The position numbers and the translations under genes are program-made. 64,000 nt of DNA from Saliniramus fredricksonii (GTDB lineage Bacteria; Pseudomonadota; Alphaproteobacteria; Rhizobiales; Beijerinckiaceae). The stretch lies in assembly GCF_900094735.1 (NCBI RefSeq), contig NZ_FMBM01000002.1, positions 1,178,001-1,242,000 on the forward strand, read 5' to 3'. Below, piece after piece: positions 9,567 to 18,580 of this stretch. Each line of letters opens with the position of its first letter. Within the stretch, counting starts at the first letter, position 1. The notes below the pieces were generated by a model. The model saw nothing but the letters and a program-made list of their open reading frames with translations, was not told the origin of the DNA and searched no databases.

Positions 9567-10463
9567 TCAATAGATCGGCCCGAAGCGCGACCCGGTTTGC
9601 GGCTCGAGCGCCGGCGCGATCGGAAACGGATCGGCTTGCGGAACCGGACGGCTCCGGTCCTGCGGCGCGCGCGGTAACGTATCCGGCCTCTGCTGCGAAA
9701 CGCTGCGAACCGGCTCGGCGCCCGTCGGATCGCCTCCCTTGCGCGGCCAGACGCTCATGATCGGCGCGGCATCCGGGTCGATCCGGGGTTTGAATTCGAT
9801 TTCCGGCCGGCAGACATGGATGTCGCCATTGCGGCCATGGCGGGCGAGATCGAGATGGAAATGATCGTAATGGAAGGCGTCGGATCCCGGCCCCAGCACC
9901 GTCGTGAAGTAACGGCAGGCGCCGACGAAGACCTCGCGCAGGAAGGCGCGTTCGGCCTGATCGCCACGCCAGCCGTCGCTGATGGTGATACTGCGGCCAT
10001 CGGTGAGGCTGAACGACATCACGTCGACGGCGTTGCCGAAAGCATGCTCGGACATCCGCGCGCCCGGGCGGCTGTTGCGGGTGCGGCAGGAATAATCGCC
10101 CGAGCGCATGGCGGTGACGCGCGATCCGAAATAGAGCATCGCCGCTGGCTGCACGATTTCCCCCAGCCAGCGATCGGTCTCGGCGATCACCGGGCAGCCG
10201 AGCGTGGCGGGGTTGCTGAGCTCCACCCGTCCCTCATCGAGGGCTGTGACGCGAAACGGGCGGGTGATGCCACAGGATCCGGGCCCGCTGATGGGCGAGA
10301 GCCGGGACGCGTAGGAGGAAGGGGTAACGTCGCCGCGTGCGAGGCAGGCCCGTTCGGCCTGGCTTCGCCAGGCTTCGCGCGGCTCGCCCGGCAACAGCGA
10401 GCAGCCCGTCAGCAAGACACTGACGCCGGCGAGAACTCCCAAGGCTACAGATACGCGACGCAT
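9567..10463 (-). CDS. extensin-like C-terminal domain lipoprotein
   Basis: A 298-residue predicted lipoprotein with the lipobox VLLTGC about 18 residues from the ATG at 10463. The mature part matches the bacterial extensin-like domain (Extensin_2), an M15/VanY-type fold. It carries SEHAFGNAVDV (His/Asp zinc ligands) and YDHFHLDL (second His). The four-cysteine pattern (ERACLARG, GSCGITRP, LGCPV, YSCRTR) is typical of the family. The C-terminal 60 residues are proline-rich and low in complexity. A role in peptidoglycan processing is inferred. A GTG at 10511 would extend the protein by 16 residues but pushes the lipobox inward. Confidence 0.82.
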   Translation of the reverse strand: MRRVSVALGVLAGVSVLLTGCSLLPGEPREAWRSQAERACLARGDVTPSSYASRLSPISGPGSCGITRPFRVTALDEGRVELSNPATLGCPVIAETDRWLGEIVQPAAMLYFGSRVTAMRSGDYSCRTRNSRPGARMSEHAFGNAVDVMSFSLTDGRSITISDGWRGDQAERAFLREVFVGACRYFTTVLGPGSDAFHYDHFHLDLARHGRNGDIHVCRPEIEFKPRIDPDAAPIMSVWPRKGGDPTGAEPVRSVSQQRPDTLPRAPQDRSRPVPQADPFPIAPALEPQTGSRFGPIY

Positions 10464-10538
10464 CCGCAGATAATGCCGCGTATTCGGTAAAGGATTGGTC
10501 AACCGTGCCACGGACGCTGCGGCGTGGATCTCAAGGGG

Positions 10539-11180
10539 TCAGTCAGCCGGTCGCCCGTTCGCTGCAAGCAGTGCCATGGCGCCACCCACGAGGATGTCTT
10601 CCGCACTCATCACCGCATCGTCGAGATGGCCCGCCATGTCGAGCGTCGCGACGCCGTGCGAGAGGCTCCAGATCTGAAAGGCGAGGGGGCAGGCGGCGTC
10701 GTCCGGCAGCCGGCGTTCGGCGAGGATCGAGGCGATCGTCGATATCAGGAGCTGAAAAGCGGCATCGTGCTCCTCGTCAGGCGGCGCGTCGTCGCCATGG
10801 CGCAGCGCGAACATCGCCGCGTAATAGCCGGGCTCGGCACGGGCGAAGGCGAGATAGGCGCGCCCCATCGCCACGAGTGCCTCGCGCGGATCGCGATGAT
10901 CCTTCGTGGCGGCAAAGATGCGCTTGCCGAACAGGATGAAACCCTCATGCGCGACAGCCCGCATCAGGGCGTCACGATCGGTGAAATGGCGATAGGGCGC
11001 GGCGGCGCTGACGCCGGCCTTGCGTGCCGCATCGGCCAGGGTGAAGCCCCGCGGTCCGCGCGCTGCCAGCAATTCACGCGTCGCGCTGACCAGTGCGGCA
11101 CGCAGATTACCGTGATGATATCCGCGTTTGCCGATGGGCTGTTCCTGGGCCATTGCGATATGTGGCGCGCGTTTGTCCAT
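10539..11180 (-). CDS. TetR family transcriptional regulator
   Basis: A 213-residue repressor-type regulator. The N-terminal HTH runs from ALVSATRELLAARGPRGFT through AARKAGVSAAAPYRHFTDRDALMRAV. The C-terminal ligand domain contains FQIWSLSHGVATLD, the WHG-like signature of the TetR_C_33 group. It is transcribed divergently from the amidase, 92 nt apart, so it probably controls that gene and itself. The start at 11180 is uncertain, and an ATG at 11153 is also plausible. Confidence 0.88.
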   Translation of the reverse strand: MDKRAPHIAMAQEQPIGKRGYHHGNLRAALVSATRELLAARGPRGFTLADAARKAGVSAAAPYRHFTDRDALMRAVAHEGFILFGKRIFAATKDHRDPREALVAMGRAYLAFARAEPGYYAAMFALRHGDDAPPDEEHDAAFQLLISTIASILAERRLPDDAACPLAFQIWSLSHGVATLDMAGHLDDAVMSAEDILVGGAMALLAANGRPAD

Positions 11181-11272
11181 TGTCCCTGCGTCAGTTTCCT
11201 GTTTCTCAATATGACAAAAACGTGGCACTTTAGGCTAGGTTCAATTTACGCTACCGATCACAACAAGGTGTC

Positions 11273-12532
11273 ATGCTCTCTCTTCTCGACCTTCTGCGCC
11301 GCATTGATGCGGGCCATATCAGCGCGCAATCGGCGCTCTCCCATTGCCTCGATCTGATCGAGGCGCGTGAATACGCGGTACGCGCCTTCACCCATATGGA
11401 CACCCATGCGGCTGCGGCGGCGCAGGGGCCGCTGCGCGGGATCGCCATCGGCGTCAAGGACATCATCGATGTGGCCGGCATGCCCACGGGGATGGGCTCG
11501 CCGATCTATCGCGACAATGTCGCGCGCGCCGATGCCTCGATAACCGCGATGTTGCGCCGGGCCGGCGGAACGCCTCTGGCAAAGACGACGACGACAGCCT
11601 TCGCCTTTCTGGACCCGACCGAGACACTCAATCCGCATAACCCTGCCCATACACCCGGCGGCTCTTCGGCCGGTTCGGCTGCGGCGGTCGGAGCCGGCAT
11701 GCTGCCGCTCGCAATCGGGACGCAGACGGGCGGGTCGGTGATCCGCCCGGCCTCCTATTGCGGCGCGGCTGCGATCAAGCCGTCCTTCCGGCTGCTGCCG
11801 ACGGTCGGGGTCAAGTGCTACTCCTGGGCACTCGACACGCTCGGTCTGTTCGCGGCCAGCGTACCGGATCTCGCCTATGCGCTGGCAGCCCTCGGCGAGC
11901 GCCCCGATCTGCGCCTGCCGGACGACCGGGCGCCGGATTCGGCTGCCGGTCTGCGTATCGGTCTGCTGATGCAGGATTTCGCGGGGCCGCCCGAGGATGA
12001 TTCGGCGGCAGCACTCGACGCCGCGGTCAAGGCGATCGAGGCGGATGGGGCGCAGGTGACGCCGGTTTCCGCCCCTGAGTCGCTCGCCGCTGCCTATAAT
12101 GTGCACGGCATCATCCAGGATTACGAATCAGTCCGCGCGTTGGCCTGGGAATACGACGCCCATCGCGATCAGTTGCCGCCGATCCTCGGCGAGACCCTCG
12201 ATGCGGCGCAACATGTGCCCGCCGGGGCCTATGACGAGGCCCGGCGTACGGCGCATCAGGCACGGCGCGAGGCCAAGAGCTTCATGCGCGGATACGATGC
12301 GCTCTTGACCTTTGCGAGCCCTGGTTCCGCACCGGAAGGCCTCGCCTCGACGGGAGAATCGCGCTTCAACCGATTGTGGACCCTGATGGGCGTTCCGGCG
12401 GTCAACGTACCCGGTTTTCGCAATGCGGCAGGCCTTCCTGTGGGGGTGCAGATCGTGACGGGTTTCGGGCGCGACGACAAGGCATTACAGGTCGCGGCAT
12501 GCATAGAGAATGCACTGCAGAAAAGGCTGTGA
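11273..12532 (+). CDS. amidase signature family hydrolase
   Basis: A 419-residue amidase with a complete Ser-Ser-Lys triad. Lys is at 62 in GVKDIID, the cis-Ser in PGGSSAGSAAA near 131, and the nucleophilic Ser at 155 in GTQTGGSV. Family members hydrolyse amides of small carboxylic acids or carbamoyl compounds. The substrate is not predictable here. The divergent TetR gene suggests inducible expression. It lacks the C-terminal features of GatA and is shorter, so it is not the tRNA amidotransferase subunit. Confidence 0.9.
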   Translation: MLSLLDLLRRIDAGHISAQSALSHCLDLIEAREYAVRAFTHMDTHAAAAAQGPLRGIAIGVKDIIDVAGMPTGMGSPIYRDNVARADASITAMLRRAGGTPLAKTTTTAFAFLDPTETLNPHNPAHTPGGSSAGSAAAVGAGMLPLAIGTQTGGSVIRPASYCGAAAIKPSFRLLPTVGVKCYSWALDTLGLFAASVPDLAYALAALGERPDLRLPDDRAPDSAAGLRIGLLMQDFAGPPEDDSAAALDAAVKAIEADGAQVTPVSAPESLAAAYNVHGIIQDYESVRALAWEYDAHRDQLPPILGETLDAAQHVPAGAYDEARRTAHQARREAKSFMRGYDALLTFASPGSAPEGLASTGESRFNRLWTLMGVPAVNVPGFRNAAGLPVGVQIVTGFGRDDKALQVAACIENALQKRL

Positions 12533-12698
12533 ACAACCCGGCTTCATGATGGTACAAACCTGTTCCAATACAATGCGTTAACCGATTATTAAGGATGATC
12601 GTCGCGGGTGCCTGAGCAGGGGTTGTGTCGAATGCATCTTGCAGCGGATGCTGAGCATGCTAAACTGTTCCGATGGTCCCCCGTCAGGGAGGTTACAA

Positions 12699-12800
12699 AT
12701 GGGCCTGATCTCGAAACTCAACCTTGTTCCAAAGTTGAATGTTGCTGCGGTTTGTGCGGCGCTGGTTTTTGTCGGTGCCGTTGTCGCGGGCGTGTTTTGA
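12699..12800 (+). CDS. 33-residue single-pass membrane peptide
   Basis: ATG preceded by AGGGAGG seven nt upstream, then 33 codons and TGA. Residues 1-12 are polar/basic (GLISKLNLVPK) and residues 14-33 form one hydrophobic helix (VAAVCAALVFVGAVVAGVF). A strong intrinsic hairpin lies 106 nt downstream, and possible promoter elements TTGCAG and TAAACT lie about 40-60 nt upstream, so it looks like a free-standing transcription unit. The function is unknown. Small hydrophobic proteins of this type can be regulatory subunits or type I toxin-like peptides. Confidence 0.55.
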   Translation: MGLISKLNLVPKLNVAAVCAALVFVGAVVAGVF

Positions 12801-12905
12801 GGAGATGATGCGCCGGGGGAGCGCTTTCGCTCATTCCCGGCAGTCGATGTAACATACCATCGCAAAAGCACGAGCTTCCACCGATTGAAGCCTGTCGACA
12901 TCGGG

Positions 12906-12936
12906 CCCGCCGTCGTGAACCGACGGCGGGTTTCTC
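12906..12936 (+). terminator. intrinsic terminator
   Basis: A 10-bp perfect stem (CCCGCCGTCG / CGACGGCGGG) with a 5-nt loop is followed by TTTCTCTT. It terminates the transcript of the small peptide gene or the amidase ahead of it. Confidence 0.8.
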
Positions 12937-13041
12937 TTGCGAGACGCCACGCCGAGGCTTTGAAAATGCGCCGGAAGCGCTTGCTGAAATCCCCCGATCA
13001 GGGCACTTGCCAGAAACCGCGCGAGCGCCGAACCTGACCCG

Positions 13042-13953
13042 ATGGATGAGCCCCTGACCTTCGAAACCACCTTCGATTCCCCTGCCGGCCTGTGTGAGCG
13101 GTTATCGCCGCGCGTGCGCCGTATCGTTGCCGGCAATGGCGGACCGATGACCTTCACCGGCACCTGCACCTATCTCGTTGGCACGTCCGACATCGCCGTG
13201 ATCGATCCCGGCCCCGAAGATCCGGCCCATTTGGAGACGATTCGCGCCGCTATCGGCGATGCGCGCATCAGCGCCATTCTCGTCACCCACACCCATCGCG
13301 ATCATTCACCGGGCGCGCGTCCACTGGCGCGGGCGACCGGTGCGCCGATCATCGGCTGCGGCCCGCATCGCCCGGCGCGACCGCTGGACACCGGCGAGGC
13401 CAACCGGATGGAGGGGGCAGGTGATCGCGAGCATCGGCCGGAGCGCGAACTCGGCGATGGTGAAAGCGTCTCGGGCGAGGGCTGGACGCTGGAGGCCGTG
13501 GCGACGCCGGGCCATACCGCCAACCATCTCGCTTTCGCCCTGCCTGAGGAGAAGGCGCTGTTCTCCGGTGATCACGTCATGGCCTGGTCGACGTCTTTTG
13601 TCGGACCGCCGGATGGCGACATGGCCGCCTATATGCGCTCGCTGGAAAAGCTGCGGGCGCGCGACGATGCGATCTACTGGCCCGGCCATGGCGGTCCGGT
13701 CCGCGAACCGGCGCGGTTCGTTCGTGCGCTGATCGCGCATCGCCGGCAACGCGAGGCGATGATCCTGGCGCGGATTGCCGCAGGTGATCACACGATCGTG
13801 CAGATCGTCGCGAACGTGTATCCCGGCCTCGCGCCGGCGCTGATCGGTGCGGCTTCCTTGAATGTGCTCGCGCATATCGAGGACCTGGTCGCGCGCGGGC
13901 TTGTCCATGCGCAGGGCGCGGTGGGGCTGGAAGGCAGCTACCGGCCCGCATGA
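13042..13953 (+). CDS. metallo-beta-lactamase-fold hydrolase (LACTB2-like)
   Basis: A 303-residue MBL-fold enzyme. The zinc motif THTHRDH occupies 82-88 (His83, His85, Asp87, His88). Further ligands are in TPGHTANH and FSGDHVM, and the C-terminal WPGHGG supplies the last His. A winged-helix tail (EAMILARIAAGDHTIVQIV onward) is characteristic of LACTB2-like RNases and related hydrolases. The substrate is unknown and could be RNA or a thioester. It is convergent with the DUF1499 gene (6-nt gap). Confidence 0.85.
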   Translation: MDEPLTFETTFDSPAGLCERLSPRVRRIVAGNGGPMTFTGTCTYLVGTSDIAVIDPGPEDPAHLETIRAAIGDARISAILVTHTHRDHSPGARPLARATGAPIIGCGPHRPARPLDTGEANRMEGAGDREHRPERELGDGESVSGEGWTLEAVATPGHTANHLAFALPEEKALFSGDHVMAWSTSFVGPPDGDMAAYMRSLEKLRARDDAIYWPGHGGPVREPARFVRALIAHRRQREAMILARIAAGDHTIVQIVANVYPGLAPALIGAASLNVLAHIEDLVARGLVHAQGAVGLEGSYRPA

Positions 13954-13959
13954 TCGCGC

Positions 13960-14865
13960 TCAGCGCGGATTGTCCAGAAAGGCGATCTCGGCGAGATAGG
14001 CACGCAGCAATGCGCTGTTGGCGCCGATATCGTAATTGCCCTGCGGCGCGGTCGCACGCGCATCGATGCGCACCCGGTCACCGACGGGGGTGATGCGCAC
14101 GGCAAGCCGCAGCGGCAGGCGCAGGATCGGTGTTTCGCCGGATGCTTCGAGGGTGACGGGCCGCATCTCTGCCTCCACGCCCGGCGTTACGCTGCCCGTC
14201 TCCGGGGTGCTCGGAAAAACGGGGCGCAGCGGGGGCAGGGGTGGCGGGTCATCGGGTCGCCGCGAGAGTGCGGCCTCCGCCGCCTCACGGGTCTGCGCAT
14301 CTGCGGGGCCACCTTCGTCTTCGAGGCGCAGATCGAGCGCGCTTGCGGCGCGCCGCGCCAGTTCCTCCGCTTCCCGCAGCGGGACATCGAGATAGAGCGG
14401 ACGTACCATGGCCCGGGCGCGCCATGTCCGGGTCATCGGCGCTTCGGGAACGAGGCGGTCGAGCAGGCCGGGCCGCTGCGGCAACGCCTCATCCGGCGCG
14501 GCGAATGCCGGCGGAGTCTGGGGATCGGTGCTGATGTCGCGCGATTGCGGAGCATGCAGACGCAATCCTGCAATATAGAGCGGCAGTGCAAGAACCAGCA
14601 GCGTGAGCACGAAACCCGTTACTGCGGATGCAAATCCCCGTCGCCCGAGATACCAGATCCGCGAGAAGGCGGCGAGTGCGAGACCGAGGGCGATCGCCGC
14701 GATGACGAGCCCGCCGAGGATCGCCGCCATACCGGCATCGAGATCGACCAGGCGCGCCCGGGTGAGATACAGCGCGAGCCCGCTCGAGGCCAGCGACAGA
14801 AGCGCCATCCGGCGGGACCAGACGGCAAAGCGCGAGACCGGCTCGATGATGGTGATGCGACGCAT
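13960..14865 (-). CDS. DUF1499 family membrane protein
   Basis: A 301-residue protein with three hydrophobic helices in the first 110 residues (LLSLASSGLALYL, AILGGLVIAAIALGLALA, AVTGFVLTLLVLALPLYIA), then a soluble DUF1499 domain opening with RDISTDPQTPPAF, the family hallmark. A Pro-rich insertion (RPDDPPPLPPLRPVFP) interrupts the domain. The family function is unknown. The start at 14865 is preferred. An in-frame TTG at 14898 has no ribosome binding site. Confidence 0.75.
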   Translation of the reverse strand: MRRITIIEPVSRFAVWSRRMALLSLASSGLALYLTRARLVDLDAGMAAILGGLVIAAIALGLALAAFSRIWYLGRRGFASAVTGFVLTLLVLALPLYIAGLRLHAPQSRDISTDPQTPPAFAAPDEALPQRPGLLDRLVPEAPMTRTWRARAMVRPLYLDVPLREAEELARRAASALDLRLEDEGGPADAQTREAAEAALSRRPDDPPPLPPLRPVFPSTPETGSVTPGVEAEMRPVTLEASGETPILRLPLRLAVRITPVGDRVRIDARATAPQGNYDIGANSALLRAYLAEIAFLDNPR

Positions 14866-15056
14866 GCCTCTTTTTTGCAGAAGCCGCGCGGTTTGCAAAT
14901 GCCGATCATGACATATGCGCCACGAACGGTGCGCGGCGGGTCGTCATGCGCGTTCGCGCCGGTTCGGATCGAGAAAGCCCGCATGGTCAGCCCGGCGGGC
15001 ACGGCGTAAGGTCCGCCCGGAATTGTGGACGCCTGAGGATGGCGGGGAGAGAGACG

Positions 15057-15851
15057 ATGCTGAGGCTGACGGACAGGATCGCGCTGGTCACGGGAGCAGG
15101 GTCGAGCGGGCCTGGATTCGGTAACGGCAAGGCGATTGCCACCATCTTCGCCCGCCAGGGTGCGCGCATTATCGGGATCGACCGGGATCCGGCGGCGCTG
15201 GAGGAGACCGGGCGCCTGATCACTCAGGAGGGCGGAAGCTTCACCGGCCATGCCTGCGACGTCACCGACGAGGTTTCCGTGACGGCTCTGTTTGATCTGA
15301 TCGCGCGGGATTTCGGGCGGCTCGACATCCTCGTCAACAATGTCGGGCGGTCGGAACCGGGCGGGCCGGTGGAACTCACGCACGCAGTCTGGGACGAGCA
15401 GATGGACGTCAACCTCACCAGCGCCTTCCTGACCTGCAAGCATGCCTTGCCGATGATGGAAGAGCAGGGCGGCGGCGCCGTCGTCAACGTCTCCTCGATT
15501 GCGGGTCTGCGCTATATCGGCAAGCCGCAGGTGGCCTATGCGGCAGCCAAGGCGGCGCTCATCCAGATGACCAGGACCACAGCCGTGATCTATGCCGATC
15601 GTGGCATCCGCCTCAATTGCGTGGTGCCCGGACTGATGGACACGCCCCTCGTGCGCCGGCTCGCCGAGAAATATGCCGGCGGTGACTATGAAGGGTTTGC
15701 CGCGACACGTGCGAAACAGGTGCCGATGGGCCGAATGGGCGATTCCTTCGACGTGGCCCATGCCGCATTGTTTCTGGCATCCGAGGAGGCGCGCTACATC
15801 ACCGGAACCGAGATCGTCGTCGATGGTGGCATCACGGCGGCCACGCGCTGA
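15057..15851 (+). CDS. SDR family oxidoreductase (extended Gly-motif type)
   Basis: A 264-residue NAD(P)-dependent short-chain dehydrogenase. The nucleotide-binding loop reads VTGAGSSGPGFGNGKA, longer than the classical TGxxxGxG. The structural motif VNNVG is followed by the catalytic Ser (NVSSIAG) and Tyr/Lys (AYAAAKAAL). It ends with GTEIVVDGGIT as in classical SDRs. Its Gly loop and overall sequence closely resemble the SDR at 46123-46992, so the two are paralogues. The start at 15057 has GGGGAGAGA upstream. It converges on the sensor kinase gene with no gap. The substrate is unknown. Confidence 0.85.
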   Translation: MLRLTDRIALVTGAGSSGPGFGNGKAIATIFARQGARIIGIDRDPAALEETGRLITQEGGSFTGHACDVTDEVSVTALFDLIARDFGRLDILVNNVGRSEPGGPVELTHAVWDEQMDVNLTSAFLTCKHALPMMEEQGGGAVVNVSSIAGLRYIGKPQVAYAAAKAALIQMTRTTAVIYADRGIRLNCVVPGLMDTPLVRRLAEKYAGGDYEGFAATRAKQVPMGRMGDSFDVAHAALFLASEEARYITGTEIVVDGGITAATR

Positions 15852-17279
15852 TCAGGCAGGGATGCGCAGGCTGGCGCGGAGGCCGCCCAGCGGACCGTCA
15901 TCGAGGCTGATATCGCCGCCATGCGAGCGCGCGATGTCGCGGGCGATGGAGAGGCCGAGCCCTGAGCCACTTTCGTCCTGATTGCGCGCCTCGTCGAGCC
16001 GGACGAACGGCTTGAACACCTCATCGCGCCGCTCCGGCGGGATGCCCGGCCCGTCATCGTCGACATGCAGCACGAGCCAGCGGCTTTCGTGATTGGCGCT
16101 GATCGCGATCGTGTCGCCATGGCGAGCCGCGTTGGAGACGAGGTTGAAGACAAGGCGGCGGAACGCATCCGGGCGCACCACCACCTGCGGATCGCCCTCG
16201 ATCCGAAGCCGCGTCGGGTGGCCCTGCCGCTCGGCATCAGAGCAGATCTCCGACAGCATGGCCCGCAGATCGGTCGGCACTGCCTGCTCGCCGGAATCGC
16301 CGCGGGCGAAGGCGAGGTAGCCTTCGAGCATGCGGCTCATCTCGTCGACATCGCGCTCGATGTCACGCACCTCATCACTCGGCTCCAGCAGAGCGAGGGA
16401 GAGCTTGAAGCGGGTGAGGATCGTGCGCAGATCGTGGCTGACGCCATTGAGCATCGCGGTACGCTGATCGATGGCGCGCTCGATGCGCCGCTTCATCTCG
16501 ATGAAGGCATGGCCGGCCTGCCGGACCTCGCGCGCGCCGCGCGGGCGGAATTCGATTTCGCGCCCCTTGCCGAAACTCTCCGCCGCCTCGGCCAGGCGCA
16601 GGATCGGGCGGATCTGATTGCGCAGGAAGATGATCGCGATGCCCATCAGCACGAGGGAGGTGCCGCCCATCCAGAGCAGGAAGATGTGGGAGTTCGAGGC
16701 ATAGGCCTGCGAGCGCTCGGTAATCACCCGCATGATTCCGTCATCGAGCCGTATCCGGATCTCGATCAGATCGGAGCGCCCCACCGTATCGATCCAGAAC
16801 GGACGCTCAACCTGGCGTGCAATTTCACTGGAAAGCGCCTGGTCGAGGATGGAGAAGAACGGCTTCGGTCCCGGCGGCGGGAGCTCGGTGTCGCGCAGGA
16901 TCTCGACATCGAGCCCGAGGCGCTGATCGGCAATGCGGATGAGTTCGCTGGCTTCCTCGTCCTGGGGGAAGGTCTCGTAGATGTCGATCAGCGCCGCGAT
17001 ATCGGCGGTTACGGCGGAAGAGAGCCGCATCGTCACGGTCTGCCAGTGTCGCTCCATGAAGGTATAGGCGATGAAGGATTGCAGCAGCACGATCGGCGCG
17101 ATGATGATGATCAGCGCGCGCGCGAACAGCCCCTTGGGCATGGCGGCGCCGACCCGGCGCGCGACGGCGCCGTAGATCCGGCCAAGCAGGGCGAAGAAGC
17201 GGCGCGCCGCACCGAAGCGACCGGCGGGGAGGCGCAGGCGCGGGAGGCGATTGGTCCGGGTACGAATGAGGCGCATCAC
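15852..17279 (-). CDS. EnvZ-like sensor histidine kinase
   Basis: A 475-residue kinase of the OmpR-partner class. Transmembrane helix 1 is near 52-75 (ALIIIIAPIVLLQSFIAY), followed by a periplasmic domain of about 125 residues. Helix 2 (FLLWMGGTSLVLMGIAIIFL) precedes a HAMP domain. The phosphoacceptor His is near 282 in GVSHDLRTILTR, where the usual Pro of HDLRTPLTR is Ile. The ATPase domain shows NLVSNAARHGD, DDDGPGIP and GSGLGLSIA. Its GTG start overlaps the response regulator stop by 4 nt, so the pair is translationally coupled. Confidence 0.93.
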   Translation of the reverse strand: MMRLIRTRTNRLPRLRLPAGRFGAARRFFALLGRIYGAVARRVGAAMPKGLFARALIIIIAPIVLLQSFIAYTFMERHWQTVTMRLSSAVTADIAALIDIYETFPQDEEASELIRIADQRLGLDVEILRDTELPPPGPKPFFSILDQALSSEIARQVERPFWIDTVGRSDLIEIRIRLDDGIMRVITERSQAYASNSHIFLLWMGGTSLVLMGIAIIFLRNQIRPILRLAEAAESFGKGREIEFRPRGAREVRQAGHAFIEMKRRIERAIDQRTAMLNGVSHDLRTILTRFKLSLALLEPSDEVRDIERDVDEMSRMLEGYLAFARGDSGEQAVPTDLRAMLSEICSDAERQGHPTRLRIEGDPQVVVRPDAFRRLVFNLVSNAARHGDTIAISANHESRWLVLHVDDDGPGIPPERRDEVFKPFVRLDEARNQDESGSGLGLSIARDIARSHGGDISLDDGPLGGLRASLRIPA

Positions 17280-17989
17280 TCCACGATAAGCCGATATCCG
17301 ATCCCGCGCACCGTCTGGAGAAACACGGGATTGGCCGGGTCGCTCTCGATCTTGCGGCGCAGTCGGTTGATCTGCACGTCGACGGTACGTTCATTGGCGG
17401 CACCGCCCGCGCCGGCAAGCTCTTCGCGATGCACATGCCCGCCCAGCCGGCGCCCGAGCAGGTTCAGCATCTCGCGTTCGCGTTCGGTGAGGCGGATGAG
17501 TTCCTCGCCCCGGCGCAGTTCACCGCGATCGAAGCGATAGACGAAGGCGCCGAAGCGGATCGTCTCCGGCAGCGTTGCGCCTTCGCCTTCACCGGGCCCG
17601 GCGCGGCGCATGATGTTGCCGAGGCGCAGCACCAGCTCGCGCGGCTCGAAGGGCTTGGGCAGATAATCGTCGGCGCCGATCTCCAGCCCGGTGACGCGGT
17701 CCTGCGAATCCGCGCGGGCGGTCAGCATCAGGATCGGCACCTGCGAGCGTGTGCGCAGCCAGCGTGCGAAATCGAAGCCGTTCTCACCCGGCATCATCAC
17801 GTCGAGGACGAGGGCATCGAAGACGAGATGGCCGCACATGCTGCGTGCTTCTGCCGCACTCGCCGCAACGGTGACGCGAAAACCATTCTCCGTGAGGAAC
17901 TTGCTCAGAAGGTCGCGCAGACGGCGGTCATCATCGACGACCAGGATATGAGGTGCGTTGTCGGGCAGTTCCTTGCGGCTCGCGGGCAT
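17276..17989 (-). CDS. OmpR-family response regulator
   Basis: A 237-residue regulator with an N-terminal receiver domain (ILVVDDDRRLRD; phosphoacceptor Asp63 in VLDVMMPG; Lys in PKPFEPREL) and a C-terminal winged helix (LTEREREMLNLLGRR and NERTVDVQINRLRRKIE). It lies between marR and the kinase gene. Its ATG overlaps the marR stop in TGATG, and its stop overlaps the kinase start, so all three are one operon. The regulated genes are unknown. The neighbouring aminotransferase is a candidate. Confidence 0.95.
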   Translation of the reverse strand: MPASRKELPDNAPHILVVDDDRRLRDLLSKFLTENGFRVTVAASAAEARSMCGHLVFDALVLDVMMPGENGFDFARWLRTRSQVPILMLTARADSQDRVTGLEIGADDYLPKPFEPRELVLRLGNIMRRAGPGEGEGATLPETIRFGAFVYRFDRGELRRGEELIRLTEREREMLNLLGRRLGGHVHREELAGAGGAANERTVDVQINRLRRKIESDPANPVFLQTVRGIGYRLIVE

Positions 17990-18561
17990 CAGTGCTCCTC
18001 GCCCGGTCCATGCCGTTTTGCGGGTGTGGCCGCGAGTTGTGCGACGCGCGCGCGCTCCTGCGGGTCGACCATCGCGGTCAGGTAATCCTTGACGCAACGC
18101 CGCATCGCCGTGCGCTCCTCCGTCGGCACCGTTTCCAGCGCCCGCATGATCCGCCCCGTCTGCAGATCGGCCAGCCGCAGCGCCAGGTCCTCGCCTGTCT
18201 GCGTGGCGAAGAGGAGGCGCTGGCGGCGATCCGTCGTGCCCATCCGGCTGACGATGAAATCCTTCTCGACCAGCTCCTTGAGCACACGATTGAGACTCTG
18301 TTTGGTGATCTTGAGGATGTCCAGCAGTTCGGCGATCGTCAGCCCGGGCTGACGCGAGACGAAATGCAGCACCCGGTGATGTGCGCGTCCAAAGCCGTAT
18401 TCCGCCAGAATGCGGTCGGGCCCGGAAACGAAATCCCGATAGGCGAAAAAGAACAGCTCGATGAGGTCATAGGCGGGAATGTCGCGCCCCGGCGCCTTTC
18501 CGGCGGGCGGCTCGTCGCTCACGGCTGCGAGAACGGCAGGTTGGGAAGAGCGTATCGACAC
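17989..18561 (-). CDS. MarR family transcriptional regulator
   Basis: A 190-residue winged-helix regulator. The HTH segment is LTIAELLDILKITKQSLNRVLKELVEKDFI and the wing is SRMGTTDRRQRLLFATQ. It is the first gene of a three-gene operon with an OmpR-type regulator and kinase. A 7-7-7 dyad lies 20-40 bp in front of its start and overlaps a TTGACA box facing the aminotransferase. Autorepression and control of the divergent gene are therefore likely. Confidence 0.93.
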   Translation of the reverse strand: MSIRSSQPAVLAAVSDEPPAGKAPGRDIPAYDLIELFFFAYRDFVSGPDRILAEYGFGRAHHRVLHFVSRQPGLTIAELLDILKITKQSLNRVLKELVEKDFIVSRMGTTDRRQRLLFATQTGEDLALRLADLQTGRIMRALETVPTEERTAMRRCVKDYLTAMVDPQERARVAQLAATPAKRHGPGEEH

Positions 18562-18580
18562 GAAAAATCTCTCATCCGGT

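Noticed and set aside
8558-9760. 400-codon plus-strand frame opposite rlmJ and the secreted protein gene
   Set aside because: Antisense frame. RlmJ signatures on the other strand are unambiguous.
16065-17540. 491-codon plus-strand frame opposite the sensor kinase
   Set aside because: Antisense of the kinase and regulator, with no ribosome site or family motif.
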